Positions 45,961-55,337 of a stretch of 64,000 bases of DNA are shown in pieces (positions within the stretch are counted from its first letter, which is position 1; the number at the start of each line of letters is the position of its first letter). The position numbers and the translations under genes are program-made. The DNA comes from Streptomyces davaonensis JCM 4913. Its GTDB lineage: Bacteria; Actinomycetota; Actinomycetes; Streptomycetales; Streptomycetaceae. The DNA lies in NCBI RefSeq assembly GCF_000349325.1, contig NC_020504.1:7606326-7670325 (forward strand), read 5' to 3'. A model generated the notes under the pieces. It did no database searches and was not told the origin of the DNA. It worked only from the letters and a program-made list of their open reading frames with translations.

Positions 45961-46873
45961 ACCGCACCTCCGTCGCGCAGATCTCGTACCCGAACCACTT
46001 GTTGATCGCGAGCATCGGCTCGTTCCCGGTGTCGTTGCCGGTGAAAGCCTCCGTGTACCCGGCCGCGCGGGCCCGGTGCAGGGAGTCGTTCTTGGCGAGT
46101 TTGGCCAGGCCCCGGCCGCGGAAGGCGCGGGCGGTGCCGGTCATGCCGGTGGTGTACCGGGTGCCGCCGTCGGTGCGGGCGGCCGTGAAGGCGGCGGGGC
46201 GGCCGTCGACCAGGGCGATCGTGGTCAGGTCCAGGTTGTTCAACGGGTGCCGCCAGGTGTTCTCCAGCCACCCCTCGTAGTCCGCCAGCTCGGCGGATCC
46301 GGCCTCGCTGGGCTCGTCCGCCGTCGTCTCCGCGTCCAGTTCGAAGATCGGGCGCGGATCGTCGGCGAAGTCGGCGGCCGGGCGAAGTTCCACGCCGGGC
46401 GGCAGGTCCTGGAGCGGTGGGAGTGTGCCGTTCGCCAGGTCGAGGCGCTGGAAGTGGGAGGAGCGGCCCGCCGTGTACCCGTGTGCCTCGGCGAAGGCGC
46501 GGTTGCCGGGCTCGTCCAGCACCCAGGCGAGCAGCCGGGTCGCGCCCAGGCCGGCCAGGTACTCCTCGGCGGCGCGGACCAGCAGCGTGGCGGCGCCCCG
46601 GCGGGTGCGGTCCGGGTGGACGTACACATTGATGAAGCCCTGGACCGGAGTCGGCGTCTCGTGCAGCAGACCGACCTGCGCGCTGCCGATGATCTCGCCG
46701 TCCTCCTCGGCGAGGAGCGGCCGGTAGCGGGCGTCCGGATGGAAGTGGGCCACGTCGTACGCGAGGGAGTCGGGGGTGATCACATAGAACGGCAGGGCAC
46801 TGTGCCGGACGTGGGCGAAGCCCTCCAGGTCGGCTCTGACTTCGGGCTTGATCTCGCGCACCATCACTGTCAT
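45941..46873 (-). CDS. Tandem GNAT-domain acetyltransferase
   Basis: A 310-aa protein with two GNAT folds. The first (about 5-145) has VHPDRTRRGAATLLVRAAEE, matching the acetyl-CoA pyrophosphate-binding R/Q-x-x-G-x-A motif; ATRLLAWVLDEPGNRAFAEA follows. The second (about 160-305) has GTARAFRGRGLAKLAKNDSL and NDTGNEPMLAINKWFGYE. The layout recalls mycothiol synthase, but MshD is usually annotated in another context, so I leave the substrate open. ATG at 46873 is used; ATG three codons later is possible. It overlaps DUF402. Confidence 0.85.
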   Translation of the reverse strand: MTVMVREIKPEVRADLEGFAHVRHSALPFYVITPDSLAYDVAHFHPDARYRPLLAEEDGEIIGSAQVGLLHETPTPVQGFINVYVHPDRTRRGAATLLVRAAEEYLAGLGATRLLAWVLDEPGNRAFAEAHGYTAGRSSHFQRLDLANGTLPPLQDLPPGVELRPAADFADDPRPIFELDAETTADEPSEAGSAELADYEGWLENTWRHPLNNLDLTTIALVDGRPAAFTAARTDGGTRYTTGMTGTARAFRGRGLAKLAKNDSLHRARAAGYTEAFTGNDTGNEPMLAINKWFGYEICATEVRYVRELG

Positions 46874-46932
46874 GTGGCCGCACGTTACGGGCGGTCCGTG
46901 TCCCCGTGCCTCTCATTTTCCGGTGGGTACGG

Positions 46933-46938
46933 GACAAT
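46933..46938 (+). promoter_or_regulatory. -10 box (GACAAT) for a leaderless GntR transcript
   Basis: GACAAT ends 6 nt before the GTG at 46945, with no Shine-Dalgarno between them. Confidence 0.5.
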
Positions 46939-46944
46939 CGGTCC

Positions 46945-47316
46945 GTGACCTTGAAGATCCACATCGATGACAGCGCGCCGCCGTACGAGCAGGTGCGGGC
47001 GCAGATCTCCGAGCAGGCGCACGCCGGGGTACTGCCGGTGGGGTACCGGCTGCCCACGGTGCGAGGGCTCGCCGAGTCGCTCGGGCTCGCCGCGAACACC
47101 GTCGCCAAGGCGTACCGGGCGCTGGAGACGGATGGGGTGATCGAGACGCGGGGGCGCAACGGCACGTTCGTGGCTGCCGCCGGCTCGGCCGCGGAACGGG
47201 AAGCGGCGGCCGCGGCGCAGGCGTACGCGGAGCGTGTGCAGCGGCTCGGGTTGGGCGAGGCGGAGGCCCTGGCCGCCGTACGGGATGCGCTGCGGGCGGC
47301 GTACGAGGACGACTGA
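46945..47316 (+). CDS. GntR-family regulator, YtrA subfamily
   Basis: A 123-aa short GntR protein. SAPPYEQVRAQISEQAHAGV and GYRLPTVRGLAESLGLAANT, then VAKAYRALETDGVIETRGRN, form the winged helix. The C-terminal helices (about 85-123) are short, as in the YtrA subgroup, which usually controls adjacent ABC exporters. No exporter is adjacent here. The GTG at 46945 appears leaderless (GACAAT six bases upstream). It ends 3 bp from the convergent DUF72 gene. Confidence 0.88.
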   Translation: MTLKIHIDDSAPPYEQVRAQISEQAHAGVLPVGYRLPTVRGLAESLGLAANTVAKAYRALETDGVIETRGRNGTFVAAAGSAAEREAAAAAQAYAERVQRLGLGEAEALAAVRDALRAAYEDD

Positions 47317-47319
47317 CGG

Positions 47320-48090
47320 CTAGGAAGTCGGTACCTGGTCGGGTGTCCTCGTCACCGTCAGCCCCGCCTTCGTCGCCACCCGTGCGAACGCCGTCGCATC
47401 CCGCACCGCCGCCCCGCCCGCGTCGTTGTTGAAGTACGCGTACACGTCCCGCCCCTTCGGCCACGTGTCCGCGATGCGTGTCGCCCACGTCCTCAGGGAC
47501 TGTCCGCCGTAGCGCGGCCACGGGTGGGCCGCGCCCTCGTGGAAGCGGACGTAGCCCCAGTTCGCCGTGCGCCACAACGGAGTCGCCGGGCGGGATGCGA
47601 TGTCCGCCCAGCACAGGGCCGCGTCATGGGACTGGAGGACCTCCCGGATCGTCCGCGTCCACCACGAGTCGTGGCGCGGCTCCACCGCCACCCGTGTTCC
47701 GGGCGGGAAGCAGGACAGGCACGCGTCCAGGAGACCGGCGTCGGCGTGCAGGGTCGGGGGGAGTTGGAGGAGGACCGGGCCCAGGTGGTTGACCAGGCCC
47801 TGGGCGTGGGTCATGAGGCGGTGCACCGGTTCCTCGGGGTCCCGCAGGCGCTTGATGTGGGTCAGGTAGCGGCTCGCCTTCACCGCGATCACGAAGTCCC
47901 CGGGCACCCGGTTCCGCCACGCCTCGAAGTTGTCCCGCGTCGGCAGCCGGTAGAAGGCGTTGTTCAGCTCGACCGTCGCGAAGTGCGCCGCGTACTCCTC
48001 CAGCCACAGCCGCATCGGGCACCCGGAGGGGTACAGGACCTCCCGCCAGTCCTTGTACTGCCACCCCGAGGTGCCGATGAACAGGGGCAT
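47320..48090 (-). CDS. DUF72 family protein
   Basis: A 256-aa TIM-barrel-like protein. MPLFIGTSGWQYKDWREVLY is the DUF72 start. FATVELNNAFYRLPTRDNFE, FVIAVKASRYLTHIKRL, VAVEPRHDSWW and DVYAYFNNDAGGAAVRDA are the later family motifs. DUF72 proteins have an unknown, possibly metal-dependent hydrolase function. The ATG at 48090 lacks a Shine-Dalgarno; GATAGT just upstream could be a leaderless -10. Confidence 0.88.
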   Translation of the reverse strand: MPLFIGTSGWQYKDWREVLYPSGCPMRLWLEEYAAHFATVELNNAFYRLPTRDNFEAWRNRVPGDFVIAVKASRYLTHIKRLRDPEEPVHRLMTHAQGLVNHLGPVLLQLPPTLHADAGLLDACLSCFPPGTRVAVEPRHDSWWTRTIREVLQSHDAALCWADIASRPATPLWRTANWGYVRFHEGAAHPWPRYGGQSLRTWATRIADTWPKGRDVYAYFNNDAGGAAVRDATAFARVATKAGLTVTRTPDQVPTS

Positions 48091-48116
48091 ATCACTATCA
48101 AAGCACCATCAATGCA

Positions 48117-49211
48117 CTACAGGTACAGCCCCGCGTCCGCCCCGCCCCGCGGCTCCGGCAGCGACGTCGGGGACGTGCCCCGGCGCAGTGCGTACAGCTC
48201 CGCCAGCGTGGCGCCCTCGCGGCCCACGCCCTCCTCCGCGCCCAGCCAGCCCACCGCTTCCGACCTGGTCAGCGGGCCCACCTCGATGCGGGCCAGACAG
48301 CGGCCGGGGCGGACCACGGCGGGGTGCAGGCGCTCCAGGTCCTCGTTGGTGGTGACGCCGACCAGGACATTGCGGCCCTGGCCGAGCAGACCGTCGGTGA
48401 GGTTCAGCAGCCGGGACAGCGCCTGCCCTGCCGTGTGCTTGGCCTCGCCGCGGATCAGCTCGTCGCAGTCCTCCAGGAGCAGCAGCCGCCAGCGGCCCTT
48501 TCCGGTCCCGTCCTCCTCGCCGATCGCGATGTCCATCAGATAGCCGACATCACTGAACAGCCGCTCCGGGTCCAGTACGCAGTCCACCTGGCACCAGTCC
48601 CGCCAGGAGCGGGCGAGGGTGCGCAGCGCGGAGGTCTTGCCGGTGCCCGGCGGGCCGTGCAGCAGGAGGAGGCGGCCCGCGATGTCCTCGGGGGTCGTCT
48701 TCATCAGGCCGTCCATCGCGTCGGCCACCGGCGCGGTGTAGTTGGCCCGCACCTCCTCCCAGGTGCCCGCGGAGATCTGGCGGGTGGTGCGGTGCGGGCC
48801 GCGCCTGGGGGAGACGTACCAGAAACCCATGGTCACGTTCTCCGGCTGTGGCTCGGGCTCGTCCGCCGCGCCGTCGGTGGCCTGGTCGAGGACCTTCTTC
48901 GCCAGTTCCGCGGTGGTCGCGGTGACCGTGACGTCGGCGCCGCGGTTCCAGCGGGAGATCAGCACGGTCCAGCCGTCGCCCTCCGCCAGGGTCGCGCTGC
49001 GGTCGTCGTCGCGGGCGACGCGCAGCACCCGGGCGCCCGGCGGCAGCAGGGTCGCGCCGGAGCGTACGCGGTCGATGTTCGCCGCGTGCGAGTACGGTTG
49101 CTCGCCCGTCGCGAAGCGGCCGAGGAACAGCGCGTCGACGACGTCGGACGGGGAGTCGCTGTCGTCGACGTTGAGCCGGATCGGCAGAGCGTCGTGTGGG
49201 TTCGCAGACAT
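48117..49211 (-). CDS. AAA+ ATPase, DUF5925-like N-terminus
   Basis: A 364-aa ATPase. The first 150 residues (NVDDSDSPSDVVDALFLGRF onward) form a DUF5925-like domain. The AAA module has Walker A LLLHGPPGTGKTSALRT (near 185), Walker B RWRLLLLEDCDEL, a sensor-1 VLVGVTTNEDLE and RPGRCLARIEVGPL, as in classical AAA proteins. It may remodel a protein complex; the partner is unknown. ATG at 49211 is chosen; a GTG at 49229 would add six residues. The upstream region contains the triple 23-nt repeat shared with the divergent glycoside hydrolase. Confidence 0.82.
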   Translation of the reverse strand: MSANPHDALPIRLNVDDSDSPSDVVDALFLGRFATGEQPYSHAANIDRVRSGATLLPPGARVLRVARDDDRSATLAEGDGWTVLISRWNRGADVTVTATTAELAKKVLDQATDGAADEPEPQPENVTMGFWYVSPRRGPHRTTRQISAGTWEEVRANYTAPVADAMDGLMKTTPEDIAGRLLLLHGPPGTGKTSALRTLARSWRDWCQVDCVLDPERLFSDVGYLMDIAIGEEDGTGKGRWRLLLLEDCDELIRGEAKHTAGQALSRLLNLTDGLLGQGRNVLVGVTTNEDLERLHPAVVRPGRCLARIEVGPLTRSEAVGWLGAEEGVGREGATLAELYALRRGTSPTSLPEPRGGADAGLYL

Positions 49212-49268
49212 GTCGCCATGATCCGGCACGAAGGCCCGTCGCGCACTGGATTTCCCCCGGAGGTCGTG

Positions 49269-49338
49269 CCTCGAAAACGCGACGGACCGTTCTTCGAAAA
49301 CGCGACGGACTGTTCTTCGAGAACGAGACGGGACTGTT
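49269..49338. repeat. Three-copy 23/24-nt tandem repeat
   Basis: Units at 49269-49291, 49292-49314 and 49315-49338 share the pattern C(C/T)TCGA(A/G)AACG(C/A)GACGG(G)AC(C/T)GTT. Units 1 and 2 differ at only two or three bases; unit 3 is more diverged and one base longer. It lies between the divergent AAA+ and glycoside hydrolase genes. Array binding sites for a regulator or slippage-generated repeats are both possible. Confidence 0.8.
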
Positions 49339-49389
49339 CACCGCAGAAACCTGCCCCCGCGCCCGTCACCCCCGTTACCGTTGCCCTTG

Positions 49390-50802
49390 ATGGGACGACA
49401 TGGGTGGAATTCGGGGGCACGGCGGTGGCGGCTCACCGCGCTGCTCGGTGTGGGCGTGGCAGCTCTGGCCCTGGTGGTGACCCTGCTCAACACGCTGCCC
49501 GGCAACGGCGCGAGCACCGAGGGCACCTCGCCCGACGGCGACAAGGTGCACGGCACCCCGGCCCCCACCACCGACGCGGCGAAACCCGAGGTGGGCTGGG
49601 GGTTTACGCACACCCAGTTCAGCGCCGACGAGGGCAGCGCGGCCGCGACGAAGCGGGTCGAGGAGCGGATCGCCGACAGCGGAGGGCTGCCGCAGATCCA
49701 GCACATCATGGGCTGGGGCGCCGACAACCCAGAGCCGGTTGAGGGGCGTTACGACTTCGAGGCCATGGACCGCCGGATCGACTTCGTCCGCGCCTCGGGC
49801 GGCACCCCGGTCGTCACCCTGTGCTGCGCCCCGGACTGGATGAAGGGCGGCGAGGCCGGGGTCGACAACACCGACTGGAGCCAGGCGGCCCTGGAGACCG
49901 CCCCGGACCCCGACCACTTCGACGACTTCGCCGCGCTCGCGGCGACGGTCGCCAAACGCTATCCGGATGTACGGCACTTCATCGTGTGGAACGAGTTCAA
50001 GGGCTTCTGGAACGACGCCGAGGCCCGCTGGGACCACGAGGGCTACACGCAGCTGTACAACCGCGTCTACCGGGCGCTGAAGAAGGTCAACCCGGAGATC
50101 ATGGTCGGCGGCCCGTATCTCGTGATGGACAGCCTCGATCCGCGCGAGGAGCACGCCTCCCCGACCCTCAAGGGCAGTTGGGGCGCGATGGACCGCCGGG
50201 TGCTGGACGCCTTCTCCTACTGGAACGAGCACAAGGCGGGCGCCGACTTCGTCGTCGTCGACGGGTCCAGTTACACCCGGGACGACGAGCTGATCCCCGA
50301 CGAGTTCGCGGCGACCGACAAGTTCACCGCCGTCGGCGAGTGGGTGCGCGAGCAGACCGGCGACGAACTGCCCCTGTGGTGGGCCGAGTACTACGTCGAG
50401 CCCGCCGACGGCGACGACAACCGGCACGAGTGGTCGGAGACCCGCCGGACCGGCGTGCACGCCGCCGGACTCATCGCCATGGCCAAGGGCGGCGCGGCCT
50501 CCGGCTTCTACTGGAACCCGGAGGCCGAGAAGGGCACCGAGTGCCCGGGCTGCCTCTGGACGCCCACCAGCGGCGCCGACGGCGGACGGAAACTGCCCAT
50601 GTACGACCTGCTGGCCCGGTTCGCGGCCGAGTTCCCGCCGGGCACCGAGTACCGCGACCTGACCGCCGCGCCCCAGGTACGGGTGCTGGCGACGGACCGG
50701 ACCGCCCTGGTGGTGAACACCCTCGACCGGTCCACGGAGGCGACCGTCGACGGCAAGAAGATCAAGCTGCGGGCCTACGAGGTCAGGTGGCTCAGCCGGT
50801 GA
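49390..50802 (+). CDS. Membrane-anchored glycoside hydrolase, GH39/clan GH-A-like
   Basis: A 470-aa protein. An N-terminal Arg-rich start and one hydrophobic helix (about 15-35) anchor or export it. The TIM-barrel domain has HFIVWNEFKGFWNDAEARW (near 198), where N-E gives the acid/base residue. LPLWWAEYYVEPADGDDN carries the likely nucleophile Glu. GHH-type beta-xylosidase annotations are common for such proteins, but substrate is not clear. It is the first gene of the glycan locus and convergent with the flippase fusion, suggesting trimming or release of the glycan made by the neighbours. Confidence 0.78.
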   Translation: MGRHGWNSGARRWRLTALLGVGVAALALVVTLLNTLPGNGASTEGTSPDGDKVHGTPAPTTDAAKPEVGWGFTHTQFSADEGSAAATKRVEERIADSGGLPQIQHIMGWGADNPEPVEGRYDFEAMDRRIDFVRASGGTPVVTLCCAPDWMKGGEAGVDNTDWSQAALETAPDPDHFDDFAALAATVAKRYPDVRHFIVWNEFKGFWNDAEARWDHEGYTQLYNRVYRALKKVNPEIMVGGPYLVMDSLDPREEHASPTLKGSWGAMDRRVLDAFSYWNEHKAGADFVVVDGSSYTRDDELIPDEFAATDKFTAVGEWVREQTGDELPLWWAEYYVEPADGDDNRHEWSETRRTGVHAAGLIAMAKGGAASGFYWNPEAEKGTECPGCLWTPTSGADGGRKLPMYDLLARFAAEFPPGTEYRDLTAAPQVRVLATDRTALVVNTLDRSTEATVDGKKIKLRAYEVRWLSR

Positions 50803-50824
50803 GCCACCTGAACCCCGGAAAGGC

Positions 50825-53800
50825 CTACTTGATCGTCAGGAACCGCTGCACCAGCGAAGCCAGCAGCACCGCCAGCAACGGCAGCGAGAACCAGAACGTG
50901 CTCTGAAGCCACCGAAGTTGACGCACGCTCGGCCGCACCGCGACCCGGACCACCTCGCGCGCCGTCAGCAGCACGATCAGCGCGAGCGCCGCCAGCGCCC
51001 CGACCACCGACCACGGCGTCCAGGTCACCTGCGGCCCGATCGGCCCGGGATCGGCCTTCGGCACCTCGCCGGCGGGCTGCTTGCGCAGCGCGTACATGGT
51101 CACGTCCTCGTTGACGAAGACCTTCTTCAGCTCCTGGCGCCGGTCCAGGTTCTCGATCAGCCGCGGTTCCCAGCTCTTCGCATAGCCGACGTCCATCCGC
51201 AGATAGGTGACCTGACTGCGGTTGATCATCAGATACGAGTTCGGACCCGCGTCCTTGAGCGCCTTGACCAGGCCCGACACCAGCACCGGATCGGTCGGTG
51301 CCAGGGTCGGCAGATACTCCACCTTCTCCATGTCCCGCGCGCCCCACGGCATCGACGGCGTCACGACGTTGACCGTGTCGTTGCTCAGCCACAGCAGCCG
51401 CAGACTCGGATCGTCATGGGCGTAGACGTACTCCATGGCGGCGACCTCGCCGGGTCTGATCCGCTCGAACGGCTCATTGCCCCAGCGGGTCACCAGGAAG
51501 CCGCCCATGAGGACCAGGCCCGCCAGGAACGCGGCCAACGGAGCGAGGCTCACCCGGTCCTTGTCGCGTTCCTTCGCGGTGACGCCGGTGCGCGGGAACA
51601 GCGCGAGGCCGGTCAGCAGGGCAGCGCCCGGCAGCGCGAACATGAAGACGCGCAGCGCCATTTCGCCGCCGTAGCTCTGCATGCCGAAGCCGAGGAACGG
51701 GACGAAGGTGAGGACCAGCAGGGAGCGTTCGCGGTACTGGTGATCGCGGCGGCGCCACCAGCCCCAGCAGGCCATCGCCATCACCCCGCCGGCCAGCAGC
51801 ACCCGGGTGTACAGCACCAGCTTGTGGGTGGAGCTGCCGCCCTCGATCCGGCCGGAGACCGAGGAGGAGACATTGGAGCCGACGCCGCCGACGCCGCCGA
51901 ACAGCTCGTCGAAGTGACCTGACCAGTACGGCTCCGCCATGAAGCCGATCCAGGAGACCACCAGCACCCCGAACAGGATGGGCAGTCCGCGCAGTTCGCT
52001 GCGGCCGACCAGTACAAGACCCGCCAGCACGCCCAGCATCACGAACGGGGTGAGCTGGTGGGCCGGGACGCTCGCCGCGAACAGCCCGATGACGACCAGC
52101 AGCAGCACCGCCCGCTGCCGCCGGTCCGTCGGCTCGACCTCCAGCTCGCCCGGCCGTACCTTCGTCCAGATCACCCGCGGCGCCCGGAACCAGACCAGCA
52201 GGATCGCCGCGAACACCAGATAGAGGAGATAGGTGAAGCCCTGCGGGGAGAAGTAGTCCTGGCCCACCCAGCCGCTGAGCACGAACACCCAGATGCCGGT
52301 CCAGCGGGCCCGCCAGCTCGCCCGCATCGAGCGGGTCAGCAGGAACATCGGGACCAGGTACAGCAGTTGCATCGTCAGCGGCCACCAGCGGATGACCTCG
52401 GTCAGATCCGAGATCCCGCAGGCCTTCGCCACGAACGCGGCCACCGCGAAGAACCCGGGCCAGCTCCAGCGCGCGTCCAGGTCCGGTACGGCGGACCCGG
52501 TGCGGTCGATGTAGTCCAGGAAGCCCAGATGCTGCCAGGCCGTGGCGAACCGCGGCTCGGTCTCGATCAGCGCGGGCAGGGCGTGCAGCGAGACCACGGT
52601 CGCCAGCAGGGTCACCAGCAGCAGCGCCCGGTGCTCGCGGCCCAGCCAGAGCAGCGAGGCGAACACGGTGACCAGCAGCCCGGCGCCGATCAGCGTGGAC
52701 ATGGGCAGCACCGAGATCAGCCCGAGCCCGCCCATCTCGTCCAGGTCGGCCTCGCCGAGCCGGAGCGCGGGCACCCAGTACAGCAGCAGCGCGGCGGTCA
52801 GCAGACAGCCGAGGACCACGCCGAGCCGGGTCGGCAGCAGCCCCGCACTGATGGGGGGCTCCTCCTCGGGCTCGCGCCGCTCCTCCTCCCGTACCGACTT
52901 CGGAACGTCCGGTACGACGGCCTTCTCCTCCGCCTCGAACGGCGCGTCCACCTCCGGCTCGCGCTTCTCGACGGGGAGCCCCACGGCCCACGTGGGCCGC
53001 CGCACCGCGGGCAGTCCGGCGGGCGGGGTGCCGGGGCCCGGCCGGACGTCGGGCCGGCGTTCCAGGTGGTCGAAGTCGACGTGGATGCCGAGGCCGAGGG
53101 TGTCGGAGTCCAGCGCCCAGGCGGGCCTGCGCGCGGGAGCTCCCTCCTTCGTCCCCAGGTCCGCGAGGTCACCGTCGGGCGCCGCACCCGCGGGGATCTC
53201 GGACGGCGCGGTCAGCACCGTGCGGTACAGCTTGGGCGCGGCGATCGCCACGATCACCGCCAGCGAGACGATCTCGGCGACGCCCGCGCCGGTCAGTCCC
53301 ATCCGGGGCAGCAGCGCCAGGGTCAGCCCCAGCACCAGCGCGCACAACAGGCCCTGGAGCCAGGCCAGTCCGGCGGTGCGGCTCTGCGCCCGCAGCACCG
53401 CGAAGTAGGTCTCCATCACGACCCGCAGCAGCCCGCCGACCGCGAACCAGCGCAGCAGCGGGGTGGCCGCTTCCGCGTAGCCCGCGCCGAACACGCCGAG
53501 GATCCACGGCGCCCCGAAGAACAGGACCGCCGCGACCGGGATCATGATCCGCGCCATCCGCTTCAGCGCGGCCCGGGTGTTGGCGGCGAGCCGGCCCGGG
53601 TCGTGCGAGCCCTCCACGGTGAGCGAGGCGCCCATGTTGATGGCGAGGAGGTTGACCGTGCCGCCGATGGTGGCGGTGATGTAGAAGTAGGCGTTGTCCT
53701 CGGAGCTGACCTGCGCGGCCACGATCACGGGGATCAGATAGACCACGGCGAGCGAGAACAGCGAGCCGGTGTAGTCGCCGGCGAGGAACTTGCCGATCTC

Positions 53801-54508
53801 CTTCAGGGACGGCGGCTTCGCGTGCTCCGCGGTCGACTTCACATGCCGTGGCACAAGTCGCCGGAACACCAGCCAGCCCAGCGGCAGCACCGAGATCGCG
53901 ATGGCCGCGACCCAGGAGACGAACACCCCGGTCGTCGGGACCGCCGCCGCGAACGCCACCAGCAGGCCCAGTTTGACCGCCGAGAACGCGGTGTTGCCGA
54001 CCGGCACCCACAGCGCGCTGCGCAGCCCGGTCAGCACCCCGTCCTGGAGCGTCAGCAGATTCCACGCGACGACGGCCACCACGAAACCGATCCCGGCGAC
54101 CGGCGTGTCCAGGAAGCGGTACGACGGCCCCCACACGTCCAGCGTTAGCAGGAACGCCCCCGCCGCCAGCGCCACGATCACCGAACTGCCCGCGTACGTA
54201 CGGAAGATCAGCCGCCCGGTGGCGCGTCCCGCGATCGGGATGAACCGCGCCAGCGCGCCGGTCAGGGCCACCGCGGTCAGCCCCGCGAGGAACTTCATCG
54301 CGGCGATGGCGGCGGAGCCCTGGCCGACGGCCGACTCGGAGTAGTAGCGGGCCGCGGCCAGCCAGAAACCCAGACCGAGCACCGCGGAGATACCGGTGTT
54401 GAGCATCAGGGCGTAGGCGTTGCGGAACAGCTGGCTGCCGCGCCCCGACTGCTCGGGCGCCTGAGCGGCGGGCTGCGCGGCCTCGGTCGTGGTCGTCGTG
54501 TCAGACAC
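50825..54508 (-). CDS. Fused polysaccharide flippase (MOP/Wzx-type) and GT-C/polymerase-like membrane protein
   Basis: A 1227-aa protein made of two membrane modules. Residues about 25-440 have the 12-14 helix MOP/MATE-like flippase pattern (ALMLNTGISAVLGLGFWLAA; SAAIAAMKFLAGLTAVALTG). A charged Pro/Glu/Arg-rich linker (about 440-555) follows. The second module (about 556-1150) has about a dozen helices and large loops (LDARWSWPGFFAVAAFVAKA; WVGQDYFSPQGFTYLLYLVF), resembling GT-C glycosyltransferases or Wzy-like polymerases. A final helix lies near 1163-1185. It could transport a lipid-linked repeat and extend it in one polypeptide. It overlaps the deacetylase gene by 8 nt. Confidence 0.8.
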   Translation of the reverse strand: MSDTTTTTEAAQPAAQAPEQSGRGSQLFRNAYALMLNTGISAVLGLGFWLAAARYYSESAVGQGSAAIAAMKFLAGLTAVALTGALARFIPIAGRATGRLIFRTYAGSSVIVALAAGAFLLTLDVWGPSYRFLDTPVAGIGFVVAVVAWNLLTLQDGVLTGLRSALWVPVGNTAFSAVKLGLLVAFAAAVPTTGVFVSWVAAIAISVLPLGWLVFRRLVPRHVKSTAEHAKPPSLKEIGKFLAGDYTGSLFSLAVVYLIPVIVAAQVSSEDNAYFYITATIGGTVNLLAINMGASLTVEGSHDPGRLAANTRAALKRMARIMIPVAAVLFFGAPWILGVFGAGYAEAATPLLRWFAVGGLLRVVMETYFAVLRAQSRTAGLAWLQGLLCALVLGLTLALLPRMGLTGAGVAEIVSLAVIVAIAAPKLYRTVLTAPSEIPAGAAPDGDLADLGTKEGAPARRPAWALDSDTLGLGIHVDFDHLERRPDVRPGPGTPPAGLPAVRRPTWAVGLPVEKREPEVDAPFEAEEKAVVPDVPKSVREEERREPEEEPPISAGLLPTRLGVVLGCLLTAALLLYWVPALRLGEADLDEMGGLGLISVLPMSTLIGAGLLVTVFASLLWLGREHRALLLVTLLATVVSLHALPALIETEPRFATAWQHLGFLDYIDRTGSAVPDLDARWSWPGFFAVAAFVAKACGISDLTEVIRWWPLTMQLLYLVPMFLLTRSMRASWRARWTGIWVFVLSGWVGQDYFSPQGFTYLLYLVFAAILLVWFRAPRVIWTKVRPGELEVEPTDRRQRAVLLLVVIGLFAASVPAHQLTPFVMLGVLAGLVLVGRSELRGLPILFGVLVVSWIGFMAEPYWSGHFDELFGGVGGVGSNVSSSVSGRIEGGSSTHKLVLYTRVLLAGGVMAMACWGWWRRRDHQYRERSLLVLTFVPFLGFGMQSYGGEMALRVFMFALPGAALLTGLALFPRTGVTAKERDKDRVSLAPLAAFLAGLVLMGGFLVTRWGNEPFERIRPGEVAAMEYVYAHDDPSLRLLWLSNDTVNVVTPSMPWGARDMEKVEYLPTLAPTDPVLVSGLVKALKDAGPNSYLMINRSQVTYLRMDVGYAKSWEPRLIENLDRRQELKKVFVNEDVTMYALRKQPAGEVPKADPGPIGPQVTWTPWSVVGALAALALIVLLTAREVVRVAVRPSVRQLRWLQSTFWFSLPLLAVLLASLVQRFLTIK

Positions 54509-55337
54509 GGGTTCGGCTGGCCTTCCGGCGTACCTGTCGGGCTCTGCGGACCATGGCGTAGCCCTTGGTCAGGGCGAGGTCCCGGGCGAACGTACGGGTG
54601 ATCGCGCGGCCCTCGACCAGCCGCTGGAACTCCTCGGCGCCGGTGCTGCGGCGCACGGTGACCCGGCGCAGCGCGTACGGGCCCTGGCGGCGGCGGGCGA
54701 GGCCGTTTCCGACGGCGAGCGCCTGGGCGTACCCCGTTTCGCGGACCGTTTCGCGGACCCGGCGGCTGGAGTAGCCGTACGGGTAGGCGAACGAGGCGGG
54801 GACGGTGCCGAGCTGGTCCGAGACGATCTCCTTGCACAGGATCAGTTCCCGGCGCAGCGCGTCGTCCGGGAGCTGGTCGAGCTGCGGGTGGGTGTGGCTG
54901 TGGCCGCCGATCTCCACTCCGGCCGCGGCGAGTTCGCGCACCTGGTCCCAGTCCAGCATGGTGTCCAGGGCGCCGCCGGTGTCGTACGGGCCGCGCAGCC
55001 AGCCGGTGGTGACGAAGAGGGTGGCCGGGAAACCGTGCTTGGCGAGCACGGGCAGGGCGTGCCGGTGCACGCCCTCGTACCCGTCGTCGAAGGTCACCAG
55101 CACCGGCCGCGCGGGCAGCGGGCGCCCGTGCCGCCAGCATGCGGCCAGATCGGCCGTGCCGACCGGGCTGAGGCCCAGCTCGGCGATGACCGCCATCTGC
55201 TCGGCGAACGCCTCCGGCGACACCGACAACCCGCGGGTGGCGTCGCTGGGTTCGGACGACACCGCGTGGTACATGAGGATCGGCACGGCGGCGTCGACCG
55301 GCCCGCCCCCCTCGATCGGCCCGCCCCGGTCAGTCAT
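54501..55337 (-). CDS. Polysaccharide deacetylase (NodB/CE4 family)
   Basis: A 278-aa enzyme. VPILMYHAVSSEP begins the NodB domain. The catalytic/metal motif TFDDGYEGVHRHALP (near 93) gives the Asp pair, and GGHSHTHPQL (near 151) gives the H-x3-H metal ligands. ASFAYPYGYSSRRVRETVRE is motif 3. It should remove acetyl groups from an amino-sugar glycan. No signal peptide is evident, so action on a lipid-linked intermediate or non-classical localisation is possible. It overlaps the flippase fusion (8 nt) and the GT2 gene (8 nt), pointing to one tightly coupled operon. Confidence 0.88.
   Translation of the reverse strand: MTDRGGPIEGGGPVDAAVPILMYHAVSSEPSDATRGLSVSPEAFAEQMAVIAELGLSPVGTADLAACWRHGRPLPARPVLVTFDDGYEGVHRHALPVLAKHGFPATLFVTTGWLRGPYDTGGALDTMLDWDQVRELAAAGVEIGGHSHTHPQLDQLPDDALRRELILCKEIVSDQLGTVPASFAYPYGYSSRRVRETVRETGYAQALAVGNGLARRRQGPYALRRVTVRRSTGAEEFQRLVEGRAITRTFARDLALTKGYAMVRRARQVRRKASRTRV

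Noticed and set aside
49269..49338. CRISPR array
   Set aside because: The repeat units are directly adjacent without spacers, only three exist, and no cas genes are nearby.
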